From positions 1 through 49,592 of the forward strand of contig CAYGLT010000011.1 in assembly GCA_964350875.1 (NCBI GenBank): a stretch of DNA of 49,592 bases, in the 5' to 3' direction. Origin of the DNA: JAHBXC01 sp964350875 (GTDB lineage: Bacteria > Planctomycetota > Phycisphaerae > Phycisphaerales > UBA1924). Every line of letters starts with the position of its first letter. Position 1 is the first letter of the stretch. Made by a program: the position numbers and the translations under genes. Of the stretch, positions 18,082 to 25,224 are shown piece after piece. The notes below the pieces were generated by a model. That model had not been told where the DNA came from. It did no database searches and worked only from the letters and a program-made list of their open reading frames with translations.

Positions 18082-18897
18082 ATGGCGCCGACCTCCCCCC
18101 TGCGGGTGCGCACGATGTCGTCGGCCGGGAATTCCCCGCCGTTGGCGGTGTTCGACCGCGCCGGGGTGCGCAGCGTCGACTGCGCCGCGATCGATGAATT
18201 CGGGCTCACCGGGATGGCGCTCATGGAGAACGCGGCGGCGTCGCTCGCGCGGGTCTGTTTCGAGGCAAGGTCGACGAGCGACCACGATGCGCCGACCCTG
18301 GTGCTCTGCGGCCCGGGCAACAACGGCGGCGACGGGTATGCCTGCGCCAGGCGACTCCTGAACGCGGGCGTGCCGATCGCGGTGGTTGCACTGGGCGAGC
18401 CGGGCGACCCCGAAGGCGACGCCGCGCGCAATCTCCGAACCCTCCGCGCGATGCGCGATCCGGCGACGGAGATCCGCGTCGTGCACGCGCACGAGTCGGC
18501 GTCGCTGGCTCGGACCCTCGACGGGCTCGTGGAGTTGCTCGGCGCGCCGTCGATCGTCGTCGACGCGATGCTGGGCACCGGGCTGACCCGGCCGCTCGGC
18601 GAGCCGTTCGCGGGGGCTGTCGAGTGGCTCAACGCGTTCGCGAAACGGACGAGCGCTGCGGTGATCGCCGCGGATATCCCGACGGGCCTGGATTGTGATT
18701 CGGGCGAACCGCTCGGCGGCGCCGCGGTCCGGGCGAGCGTGACCGTGACCTTCGCCGGGCTCAAGAAGGGATTCTTGACTGAGACGGCCCGCCCGTTCCT
18801 GGGCGAGGTTGTCGTCGCGGACATCGGCGCGCCGGCGGAACTGTTAAGGCGATTCGGAAGCCAGGCGCCCCCGGGGATGGCCTTGGTCGTCGGGTGA
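18082..18897 (+). CDS. nnrE: NAD(P)H-hydrate epimerase (YjeF N-terminal domain)
   Basis: Interconverts the S and R forms of hydrated NAD(P)H so that the S-specific dehydratase can repair it. It has 271 residues. Conserved blocks are ALMENAAASLARV, LVLCGPGNNGGDGYACARRL (nucleotide-binding loop), IVVDAMLGTGLTRPL with the catalytic aspartate, AADIPTGLDCDSGEPLG and VTFAGLKKGFL. Only the epimerase half is encoded; the kinase-like ADP-dependent dehydratase domain often fused to it is absent and no separate copy is in the window. A second ATG at 18115 (MSSAGNS) is possible, but the upstream TAGACT favours 18082. Confidence 0.92.
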   Translation: MAPTSPLRVRTMSSAGNSPPLAVFDRAGVRSVDCAAIDEFGLTGMALMENAAASLARVCFEARSTSDHDAPTLVLCGPGNNGGDGYACARRLLNAGVPIAVVALGEPGDPEGDAARNLRTLRAMRDPATEIRVVHAHESASLARTLDGLVELLGAPSIVVDAMLGTGLTRPLGEPFAGAVEWLNAFAKRTSAAVIAADIPTGLDCDSGEPLGGAAVRASVTVTFAGLKKGFLTETARPFLGEVVVADIGAPAELLRRFGSQAPPGMALVVG

Positions 18898-18969
18898 ACC
18901 CGCCGGTCCGGGAACACGATCTTTCCGTGAATCGCGGGGGTTTCGCCCGTTCCTCGGCGAAGCGTGTTG

Positions 18970-18975
18970 TAGACT
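18970..18975 (+). promoter_or_regulatory. Putative -10 element (TAGACT) before the receiver-like gene
   Basis: TAGACT lies 11 bases before the ATG at 18987, which would leave only a few untranslated bases. No clear -35 box is visible 16-18 bases upstream. Confidence 0.35.
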
Positions 18976-18986
18976 GCACGCAGGCC

Positions 18987-19574
18987 ATGACCCGCCCGAC
19001 CAACGACGCTCGGCGACCGGGTGAACCGCTGCGCACGCACGCGGTCGTGCTGTGCGCGCCGGGTCAGTCGCCGCCCGAGCTGCTGGTCTCAGCGCTTGAG
19101 AAGCGTTCCGTGACGCCGATCGCGACGGACGATCCGTTCCGCGCGATGGCGCTGGTCGCCCGGGCCGGCGCGATCGACGAGACCCGCCAGCCCGCCCTCA
19201 TCGTGGTCGAACCCTCCGCCCAGAGCCCGCGGGCCCTTGAGGAACTGATCCGCGTCGTGCGCCGTCGCCAGCCCGGTGTGGCGCTCTGGAGATTCGACGC
19301 CAACGCCCAGCCCCCCTTGCGAGCGCTCTCCGCCGCGGTGTTCTCGGACCATGCCGCGCAGGCCAACGGGGCGGCGAACGGGGAGGCCCGTGTCGTCGTA
19401 TCACCTTCGGGGAAGTCATCCCCGCGTCGGCCCAGCCCGCCGCCGCAACTCCGACTCACCGACACCCCGGCGGCCGCGCCGGAGTCCCGCACGGAAGAAG
19501 CACCCTCGGCCCTGCTGAGCGAGGAAGAACTCGCGATGCTCCTCGCCGACGATCTGGATGACCTGAACGCCTGA
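18987..19574 (+). CDS. Uncharacterised protein with receiver-like N-terminus, paired with a GGDEF protein
   Basis: It has 195 residues from the ATG at 18987. The first 110 or so residues alternate strands and helices (THAVVLCAPGQSPPELLVSA, LIVVEPSAQSPRALEELI, GVALWRFDA) like a response-regulator receiver, but the usual acidic pocket and phospho-Asp are not evident. A disordered proline/serine-rich linker follows. The end is strongly acidic (LLSEEELAMLLADDLDDLNA), similar to short interaction motifs. Its stop overlaps the ATG of the GGDEF gene (TGATG), so the two proteins are probably translated together. No enzymatic function can be claimed. Confidence 0.75.
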   Translation: MTRPTNDARRPGEPLRTHAVVLCAPGQSPPELLVSALEKRSVTPIATDDPFRAMALVARAGAIDETRQPALIVVEPSAQSPRALEELIRVVRRRQPGVALWRFDANAQPPLRALSAAVFSDHAAQANGAANGEARVVVSPSGKSSPRRPSPPPQLRLTDTPAAAPESRTEEAPSALLSEEELAMLLADDLDDLNA

Positions 19575-20911
19575 TGCGCGAGACCGACGACCTGAACATC
19601 CCGACGCGCGTGCTGCTCGTGGGCGCCGAGCCCTCGCGGGCGTTGCGCGCCGACGAGCGGGTCGAACTCGTCCGCCTGCGCACGGCGATGGAGGCCATCG
19701 CAGAACTCGCCGCCCCGGGCGACCCGGACCACGCGACGAATCCTCGTATTCTCGCGCTGGCGGAGGGCGCGATCGACGCGGGCGATGCGCAACGCTTCGT
19801 GGCCGCGGCCCGCGAAGCCGATCCGTCCGCCGTGCTCCTGCTCTGGCGTCGCGACGACTCCACCCCCGTCAACGGCCTCGCGAACGGGTTCGACGGCGTC
19901 GTGGCCGGCCCATTGACGCACGGCTCGCTCTCGATGCCCACGCAGCCCACACCCCCGGCGCCCCCGTCGCCCCGGGCCCCCGCCGCCGAAACACCCCGCC
20001 GACAGCCCGAACCGATCGCGGAGCAGCCCGCGTTCGACGCGCCGATGGCCGAACTCGCGGACGACGACTCTGCCGACCTCGAAGCGCTTCTGACCGGCGC
20101 GAACGCCCGCGAGGCGTTCCTCGAAACGCTCCGTCGTCGCTACGGCGACCCGACGATCCGCTTCGCCGAGGAGGACGAGAACATCCCCCGGAGCAACACC
20201 CGCCGCGTGCGTGTCGAACGACGCGGCGCCGCGTTCGGCGTGCTCAGTTCGGCGCGGCTGGACGAGCGCTCGATGCGCGAGGCGGCCGCGTGGCTCTCGC
20301 CGCGTTTAGCGCTGGCCGAGCAGATGCGCCAACTGCGCGAGGCCGCGCTGACCGATCCGCTCACCGGCGCGCACAACCGGCGCTTCTACGACCGCTACCT
20401 TCCCAATGTCATCGAGCAGGCGCGGGCGCGGCGTCTCGAAGCGCACCTCCTGCTGATCGACATCGACGACTTCAAGCAATACAACGACCGCTTCGGCCAC
20501 CAGGCGGGCGACGAGATCCTCGTCGAAACCGTGCGCATGCTGAAGTCGGTCGTGCGCCCGGGCGACAAGATCTGCCGCATCGGCGGCGACGAGTTCGCGG
20601 TGGTCTTCTTCGAACCCGAGGGGCCGCGCGAACCCGCGAGCGGCGGATCGCAGACCGGCGAATCGCGGCTCTCGCTCAGCAAGGTCGCGGCGCGCATCCA
20701 GCGCGTGGTGTGCGAGAAGCGATTCCCCAAACTGGGCCACGACGCGCCGGGCAAACTCAGCGTGTCGGGCGGGCTGGCGACCTTCCCGTGGGATGCCGCC
20801 GACGCGGCCAGCCTGATCGCGAGGGCCGACGAACTGGCTTTCCAGTCCAAGGCGGCCGGGAAGAGCGTCATCACGCTGGGTCCGGGGTCGAAAGCGTGCC
20901 TCGAACGCTGA
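19574..20911 (+). CDS. GGDEF-domain diguanylate cyclase with degenerate receiver-like N-terminus
   Basis: Predicted to make cyclic di-GMP from two GTP. It has 445 residues. Residues 1-125 resemble a receiver fold (TRVLLVGAEPS, AVLLLWRRDD) without a clear phosphorylation site. A proline-rich linker (about 130-160) and a helical or GAF-like middle precede the GGDEF domain at about 265-440. The domain has TDPLTGAHNRRFYDRYL, LLIDIDDFKQYNDRFGH, and the active site IGGDEFAVVFF with GGDEF at 337-341. RPGD at 328-331 is five residues before GGDEF and matches the inhibitory I-site. The C-terminal block SVSGGLATFPWDAADAASLI is intact. All catalytic features are present, so it should be active and feedback-inhibited. 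No EAL or HD-GYP partner is nearby. Confidence 0.93.
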   Translation: MRETDDLNIPTRVLLVGAEPSRALRADERVELVRLRTAMEAIAELAAPGDPDHATNPRILALAEGAIDAGDAQRFVAAAREADPSAVLLLWRRDDSTPVNGLANGFDGVVAGPLTHGSLSMPTQPTPPAPPSPRAPAAETPRRQPEPIAEQPAFDAPMAELADDDSADLEALLTGANAREAFLETLRRRYGDPTIRFAEEDENIPRSNTRRVRVERRGAAFGVLSSARLDERSMREAAAWLSPRLALAEQMRQLREAALTDPLTGAHNRRFYDRYLPNVIEQARARRLEAHLLLIDIDDFKQYNDRFGHQAGDEILVETVRMLKSVVRPGDKICRIGGDEFAVVFFEPEGPREPASGGSQTGESRLSLSKVAARIQRVVCEKRFPKLGHDAPGKLSVSGGLATFPWDAADAASLIARADELAFQSKAAGKSVITLGPGSKACLER

Positions 20912-20994
20912 TGATATTCGGATTATTTTCGGTATTTATCCCGATTCCTGACCAACCGGGGGTTCGTAAGGCCCCGCAAACGCGGCGGAGTCAC

Positions 20995-21000
20995 TAGACT
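20995..21000 (+). promoter_or_regulatory. Putative -10 element (TAGACT) upstream of the Hc1-like gene
   Basis: TAGACT lies about 148 bases before the GTG at 21149. Before it, 20912-20945 is unusually A+T-rich for this DNA (gatattcggattattttcgg region) and could act as an UP-type element or hold another promoter. In the leader, CCCGCAT (21058-21064) can pair with ATGTGGG (21076-21082). Confidence 0.3.
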
Positions 21001-21148
21001 CTGCGGGCGGCGAGGAGCCTGACAGGTCCCGACGGGGCTTGCGATTCAAGGCCCAACCCCGCATGATGATGCCCGATGTGGGGCGCGTGCGTCCGTCGAC
21101 GCCTCTCTCACCGCCAACGCTTCACCAATCCCTTCGGAGAGTACTCCC

Positions 21149-21325
21149 GTGCAGGAATTCGAGACCCTCAAGCAGATGATCCAAGAGGCTGAAGAAGACA
21201 TCCACAAGGCCGAGGGCGGGAACAAGGCCGCCGGCACGCGGGCCCGCAAGACGATGCAGGACATCAAGAACCTTGCGCAGGACATCCGGAAGAAGATCCT
21301 GGAACTCCGTTCGGACGGCGAATAA
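21149..21325 (+). CDS. Small Hc1-like (bacterial histone H1-like) protein
   Basis: 58 residues: GTG start at 21149 with GGAGAG seven bases upstream. The sequence MQEFETLKQMIQEAEEDIHK, then AEGGNKAAGTRARKTMQDIK and a final KKILELRSDGE, follows the pattern of the chlamydial Hc1 N-terminal domain, with the hallmark KAE-GNKAA--R-R and the spacing of the following K/R residues. The lysine-rich C-terminal tail that binds DNA in Hc1 is missing: there are 11 basic and 12 acidic residues, so the protein is near neutral. It is therefore likely to be a small two-helix protein that dimerises or binds a partner, not a classical nucleoid condenser. It lies 37 bases upstream of the FabZ-like gene. Confidence 0.8.
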   Translation: MQEFETLKQMIQEAEEDIHKAEGGNKAAGTRARKTMQDIKNLAQDIRKKILELRSDGE

Positions 21326-21362
21326 GCACCGGGCGCTCCCAGCGCCCCCTTTGGAACGCGTC

Positions 21363-21938
21363 GTGAGCCAGACTCACCACGACACCCCGATCCACACCAT
21401 CCCGCGCTCGACGCAGGCGGACGCCTCACGCGCCTCTCAGGCGGCGAACGCGGCCAACACGGGCGGGCGGGTCGAGCCCTTCGTCGACCTCTCCACCATC
21501 GACCTCAACCAGGTCGTCATGGGCCCCGAGGAGATGCAGAAGTATCTCCCCCACCGCGATGTGATGTTCATGCTCGACGGCGTGGTCTGGCACGCCGACG
21601 ATTTCACCCTCGCCGTCGCTGCCAAGAAAATCCGCGGCGACGAGTTCTGGTGCAAAGGCCACATCCCCGGCCGCCCGATCTTCCCGGGCGTGCTCATGGT
21701 CGAATCGGGTGCGCAACTCGCTTCGATCATGTACTACGCGCGCGTCAAGACCGACAAGTTCGCGGGCTTCACGCGCATCGAGGACACCGCCTTCCGAGGG
21801 ATGGTCGTCCCGGGCGACACGCTCTACTTCGTCACGCGCGAAGTGAAGTTCTCGCCGCGACGCTTCGTGGCCGACATTCAGGGCATCGTCGACGACAAGA
21901 TCGTCTTCGAGTCCCGCGTCACCGGGATGCTGTTCTAA
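21363..21938 (+). CDS. FabZ-like 3-hydroxyacyl-ACP dehydratase
   Basis: It has 191 residues from a GTG at 21363. The hot-dog fold core is clear: YLPHRDVMFMLDGV (FabZ PHR block) and the catalytic pair in GHIPGRPIFPGVLMVESGAQ, with His and Glu 14 residues apart as in FabZ. It would dehydrate 3-hydroxyacyl-ACP in fatty acid synthesis. Compared with ordinary FabZ (about 150 residues) it has a 45-residue extension at the N-terminus rich in T, A and S, and it replaces the usual GHFPG by GHIPG. It may therefore serve a specialised acyl chain or be a secondary paralogue. No other fab gene is adjacent. Confidence 0.85.
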   Translation: MSQTHHDTPIHTIPRSTQADASRASQAANAANTGGRVEPFVDLSTIDLNQVVMGPEEMQKYLPHRDVMFMLDGVVWHADDFTLAVAAKKIRGDEFWCKGHIPGRPIFPGVLMVESGAQLASIMYYARVKTDKFAGFTRIEDTAFRGMVVPGDTLYFVTREVKFSPRRFVADIQGIVDDKIVFESRVTGMLF

Positions 21939-21967
21939 GAACAACTTCGATCCAGCCGCTCCGATCC

Positions 21968-22038
21968 GAGCCCGGGGCGCAAGCACCGGGCGCAGCGGTC
22001 TTGGGCGCGTCAGCGCCCCGTGCTCGCGCCCGGGGCTC
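21968..22038. terminator. Long inverted repeat between convergent genes (likely bidirectional terminator)
   Basis: Positions 21968-21986 and 22020-22038 are complementary over 19 bases with one mismatch and one possible G-U pair, separated by 33 bases that can pair further. The hairpin sits between the stop codons of the FabZ-like gene and the aminotransferase gene. There is no strong T-run, so termination efficiency is uncertain. Confidence 0.6.
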
Positions 22039-22053
22039 TGATCAGGATCCGGC

Positions 22054-23256
22054 TCACCGCCGGTACGCGTCGGCCACCTTGCGCAGCGCCTCGCCCAGGT
22101 CGGCGATGTCGCCGTCCGTCAGCGCGGGGTGCACCGCGACGCAGAACAGTTCTTCCGCGAGACGCTCGCTGATGGGGAGTTTCTCGCCCGCGTACTGCTT
22201 GAACGCCGGCTGGAAGTGCAGCGGCTTGGGGTAGTGCACGCCGCAGTTCACGCCCTCGGCCTCGAGGGCCTTGATGAACTCGTCGCGCGTGCACGAGAAC
22301 ACGCCGCGGTCCATGCGGATCTGGTAGAGGTGGAACGCGTGCTCGCCGCCCGGCGTGGTCTTGGGCGCGTGCAGCCCGTCGATCTCGTTCACGATCGCGT
22401 CGAGTTTCGCCGCGTTGTCGCGCCGCGCGCCGGTGAACGCGTCCGCGCGCTGGAGTTGGCTCAGCCCGATGGCCGCCTCGATGTCCGTCATGCGGTAGTT
22501 GAAGCCGATGGACTCGTGGAGGTACTTCTCCGTCTCGCCGTGCGAGCGGAGCAGGCCCATCGAGCGGGCGATCGTCTCGTCGTTGGTGGTGACCATCCCT
22601 CCCTCGCCCGTGGCGAGGTTCTTGGTCGCGTAGAACGAGTAGGTCACGGCGTCGCCGAACGCGCCGATCCCCTTGCCCTTCCAGGTCGCGAAGTGGCTCT
22701 GGGCGGCGTCGTAAACCACCTTGAGCCCGAGCGAGCTGGCGAGCCGCTGAACCCCGTCGATATCCACCGGGTTGCCGTAGAGGTGCGTCGCCGCGATGCC
22801 CACGGTCTTCTTGGTGACCCGCCGGGCGGCGTCGTCGGGGTCGATGGTGTAGGTCTCGGGGTCGCACTCGCAGAAGACCGGGGTCAGGCCGCACGCCACG
22901 AGCATCGAGGCCGTCGCGATGTAGGTCCACGAGGGGACGATGACCTCCTGGCCGTCGCGTGCGCCCTGGGCGGGAAGCCCAAGGGCGGCCAGATACGCGA
23001 GTTGGAGCGCGCAGGTGCCGTTGGCGCAGGTCAGGGCGCGGGCGGCGTCGGTCTTGGCGGCGAACTGCTTCTCGAACTCGGCCGCCATCGGGCCGGCGCG
23101 GAGCATCCCGCTCTCGAGCACGCCCACGGCGGCGTCGATGTCCGTCCGGTCGAGTTTCGCCGAGATCAGCGGGATCTTCTGCCCGGCCGGGCGGACGGGC
23201 GTCCCCCCGTCGATCGCGAGGGCGGAAGCGGCAGAGCGTGCGGGCGCAGTCGTCAT
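22054..23256 (-). CDS. DegT/DnrJ/EryC1/StrS family PLP-dependent aminotransferase
   Basis: Transaminase for keto-sugars or related metabolites, of the type used in surface polysaccharide or antibiotic sugar synthesis. It has 400 residues. Visible blocks are LTCANGTCALQLAYLAALGL, IVPSWTYIATASMLVACGL with VFCECDPETYTIDP, VVYDAAQSHFATWKGK with the cofactor-contacting aspartate, and YSFYATKNLATGEGGMVTTN with the Schiff-base lysine. The C-terminal half carries FNYRMTDIEAAIGLSQLQ and NCGVHYPKPLHFQPAF. All catalytic residues appear intact. No sugar-nucleotide genes flank it, so the substrate is unknown. Confidence 0.92.
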   Translation of the reverse strand: MTTAPARSAASALAIDGGTPVRPAGQKIPLISAKLDRTDIDAAVGVLESGMLRAGPMAAEFEKQFAAKTDAARALTCANGTCALQLAYLAALGLPAQGARDGQEVIVPSWTYIATASMLVACGLTPVFCECDPETYTIDPDDAARRVTKKTVGIAATHLYGNPVDIDGVQRLASSLGLKVVYDAAQSHFATWKGKGIGAFGDAVTYSFYATKNLATGEGGMVTTNDETIARSMGLLRSHGETEKYLHESIGFNYRMTDIEAAIGLSQLQRADAFTGARRDNAAKLDAIVNEIDGLHAPKTTPGGEHAFHLYQIRMDRGVFSCTRDEFIKALEAEGVNCGVHYPKPLHFQPAFKQYAGEKLPISERLAEELFCVAVHPALTDGDIADLGEALRKVADAYRR

Positions 23257-23378
23257 GGCGATTCCTCTCGCGCGGAAACGGTTCTCAGAAGGAACCGTTG
23301 GATGTCGGAGCGTGCGTTTTCCGTGAACAGATCGTACGCGACGAAAGTTGCGCGCGGCTCGCGTCGATACCGGACGAC

Positions 23379-23633
23379 ATGGACGCCAACTTCATCGATC
23401 GCGCACCCTCGGACCACACGACCCCGATCGACGACGCGTCCCTCTGGTCGGACCTTTTCCACCGTTTCCTGGCCGACCACCGGGTGTGGCCCTTCGCGAG
23501 CGAAGACCAGGGCGCCAACTCTGACGCCGACGAGTTCACCGCGCGCGCACTGCCCGTCGGACTGGCGCCGGCCGCCGTCGATGGCTCGCGGCTGACCTCC
23601 CTGCGCCCGCCGCTCGGACGCCGCTGGGCCTAA
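23379..23633 (+). CDS. Small hypothetical protein, 84 residues
   Basis: The ATG at 23379 opens MDANFIDRAPSDHTTPIDDA, and the protein ends LRPPLGRRWA. It is acidic in the first half with LWSDLFHRFLADHRVWPFAS, a plausible amphipathic helix. Third codon positions are mostly G or C, like the real genes nearby, and its stop overlaps the end of the oxidoreductase gene by 4 bases. No Shine-Dalgarno is evident and I recognise no family, so this is a tentative gene. Confidence 0.5.
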   Translation: MDANFIDRAPSDHTTPIDDASLWSDLFHRFLADHRVWPFASEDQGANSDADEFTARALPVGLAPAAVDGSRLTSLRPPLGRRWA

Positions 23634-24841
23634 AGCCGGTCGATCGGGAAGGGGTTCGCCCCACCCTCGACCATCGCGCGGACCGCGAGTGTCGCGGTCC
23701 TGTGCCCGAGCGACATGCCGTGCCCGGTGAAGCCGCCGCAGAACCACACCTTGCCCGATTCGTTCCACGGTTCGGGGATCGCCCCCACCATCGGCATCCC
23801 GTCGGGCGAAAAGCCCATCACGCCCGACCACCGCGCCACAACCTCGAACGCGTCGCGCGGCGATTCGCCCTCGTCACAGAAGATCTCCGCCGCGAGCCCT
23901 TCGAGCGCCGCTTGCAGGTCCGCGGCCGGATGATCTTCGTACCCGACTTCGCGCTCGGCCTGCTTCCAGCGGAAGCCCCCGACGACCACCGTGCCGTCGA
24001 AGGTCTGACGGATGTACTCGTGCCCGAAGTTGATGTAGTACGACGCGTCGAGGCGTCTCCACGGCGCATCGTCGACACCATTCAACCGCAACGCGAGCAT
24101 CTGGCCGCGCTTGGGTGAAACCACGCCGCGCAGCGCGGGCAGCATTTCTCCCGCGTACGCGTTCGTGCACACCAGCACGCGCGGCGCAACAACATCGCCC
24201 GCGTTGGTGCGCACGAGCGCGCCGGTGTCGCTCGGCAGGATCTCTGCGACCTCCACGCCGTCGCGCACGGGCGACTTCAGTTTCGCGGCGAGCCACGCCA
24301 TCAGTTCGACCGGGTTCACCGCGCCGTCGTGGGGATTCACCAGCCCGCCTCGCGCGATGCCGCTCGACCACGCGGCGTCGGCGCCGTCGTCCACCCACAG
24401 CGTGTCGAACCCGTCCTCGCGCATCAGGTCGATGCTCGCGCGGAGTTGTGTTTCTTCCTTCTCTTCGAGCGCCAGCAACACGCTGGGGATGCGCTGGAAC
24501 GAGCGCAGTTCTTCGATCCCTAACTCGGTGAGGTCTTTGAGGTTGTCCTCGCTGAGCCTCCACGCGGCCTTCGCACGGTCGCGGCCGTACTGCCTGATCG
24601 CGACCTCGTAGTTCTCCGCCATGCCGCGCATCAGGAAACCGGCGTTTCGCCCGCTGGCGCCGCTCGCGAGGGCGTTGCGCTCGAGCACGAGGACATCCAT
24701 GCCGAGCCGCTCGGCCTCGAGGGCCGCCGACACCCCGGCTACCCCCGCCCCGAGCACGATCAGGTCCGCAGACGCCGGGAGTTCCCGCTTGGGAATCAGC
24801 CCGTGCGACGCCGCCTGCCTTCTCCAGTGTGAAACGCTCAT
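23630..24841 (-). CDS. FAD-dependent oxidoreductase, glycine/D-amino-acid oxidase (DAO) family
   Basis: It has 403 residues from the ATG at 24841 (MSVSHWRRQ). The FAD-binding Rossmann motif is ADLIVLGAGVAGVSAALEAE with LVLERNALASGASGRNAG, the latter typical of DAO-family enzymes in which a region after the ADP-binding fold contacts the flavin. Later blocks are PRVLVCTNAYAGEMLPAL, YYINFGHEYIRQTFDGTVVV and WFCGGFTGHGMSLGHRTATL, the C-terminal FAD-contact region. It would oxidise a C-N bond of an amino acid or amine with oxygen or another acceptor. The substrate cannot be read from the sequence. Reading upstream of 24841 gives a poor, unlikely N-terminus. Confidence 0.9.
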   Translation of the reverse strand: MSVSHWRRQAASHGLIPKRELPASADLIVLGAGVAGVSAALEAERLGMDVLVLERNALASGASGRNAGFLMRGMAENYEVAIRQYGRDRAKAAWRLSEDNLKDLTELGIEELRSFQRIPSVLLALEEKEETQLRASIDLMREDGFDTLWVDDGADAAWSSGIARGGLVNPHDGAVNPVELMAWLAAKLKSPVRDGVEVAEILPSDTGALVRTNAGDVVAPRVLVCTNAYAGEMLPALRGVVSPKRGQMLALRLNGVDDAPWRRLDASYYINFGHEYIRQTFDGTVVVGGFRWKQAEREVGYEDHPAADLQAALEGLAAEIFCDEGESPRDAFEVVARWSGVMGFSPDGMPMVGAIPEPWNESGKVWFCGGFTGHGMSLGHRTATLAVRAMVEGGANPFPIDRL

Positions 24842-25224
24842 GCCCGGATTGAAGCACACGAGGACCCGCGCGACCGGCGCCGGGCCGCGCGAAGTCCGAA
24901 AATCCGGTTCCCGGCAGTTTTCCTGAATCCGGGGCTTCCGCCGGTACCCCCCTTGCTGTATGTTCAGGATGTGAAGGGTTGGAACGCGGAGGTCCCCTCC
25001 GAATGTGTGTTGTTCGGTCGCACCGCCGTTTGAGCGGCGCGTTTCTCGTGCGCCCGCCGCAGTCTGAACCCGATCCCCCCGGCGCCTCGCGGCGACGCGG
25101 AGTGGACTTCGTGCGCTGCGCGTGATTCCCACGCGCTCTCCCCCACACCCGCGCGACGGGCTGCGCCCCGTCGTCCCCGGTTGTATCCGTTCTCCCCTGT
25201 GCGACCGTTGCAGGAGCCCGCAAG
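24842..25224. promoter_or_regulatory. Divergent region before the secreted subtilase gene, with two hairpins
   Basis: 383 bases without a supported gene. TATGTT (24959-24964) is a possible -10 box. CGGAGG (24987-24992) and CCTCCG (24996-25001) form a perfect 6-base stem with a 3-base loop. CGACGGG (25154-25160) and CCCGTCG (25167-25173) form a second stem with a 6-base loop. If transcription starts near 24970, the subtilase mRNA has a structured leader of about 250 bases. AGGAG at 25212-25216, eight bases before the ATG at 25225, is the ribosome-binding site. Confidence 0.4.
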
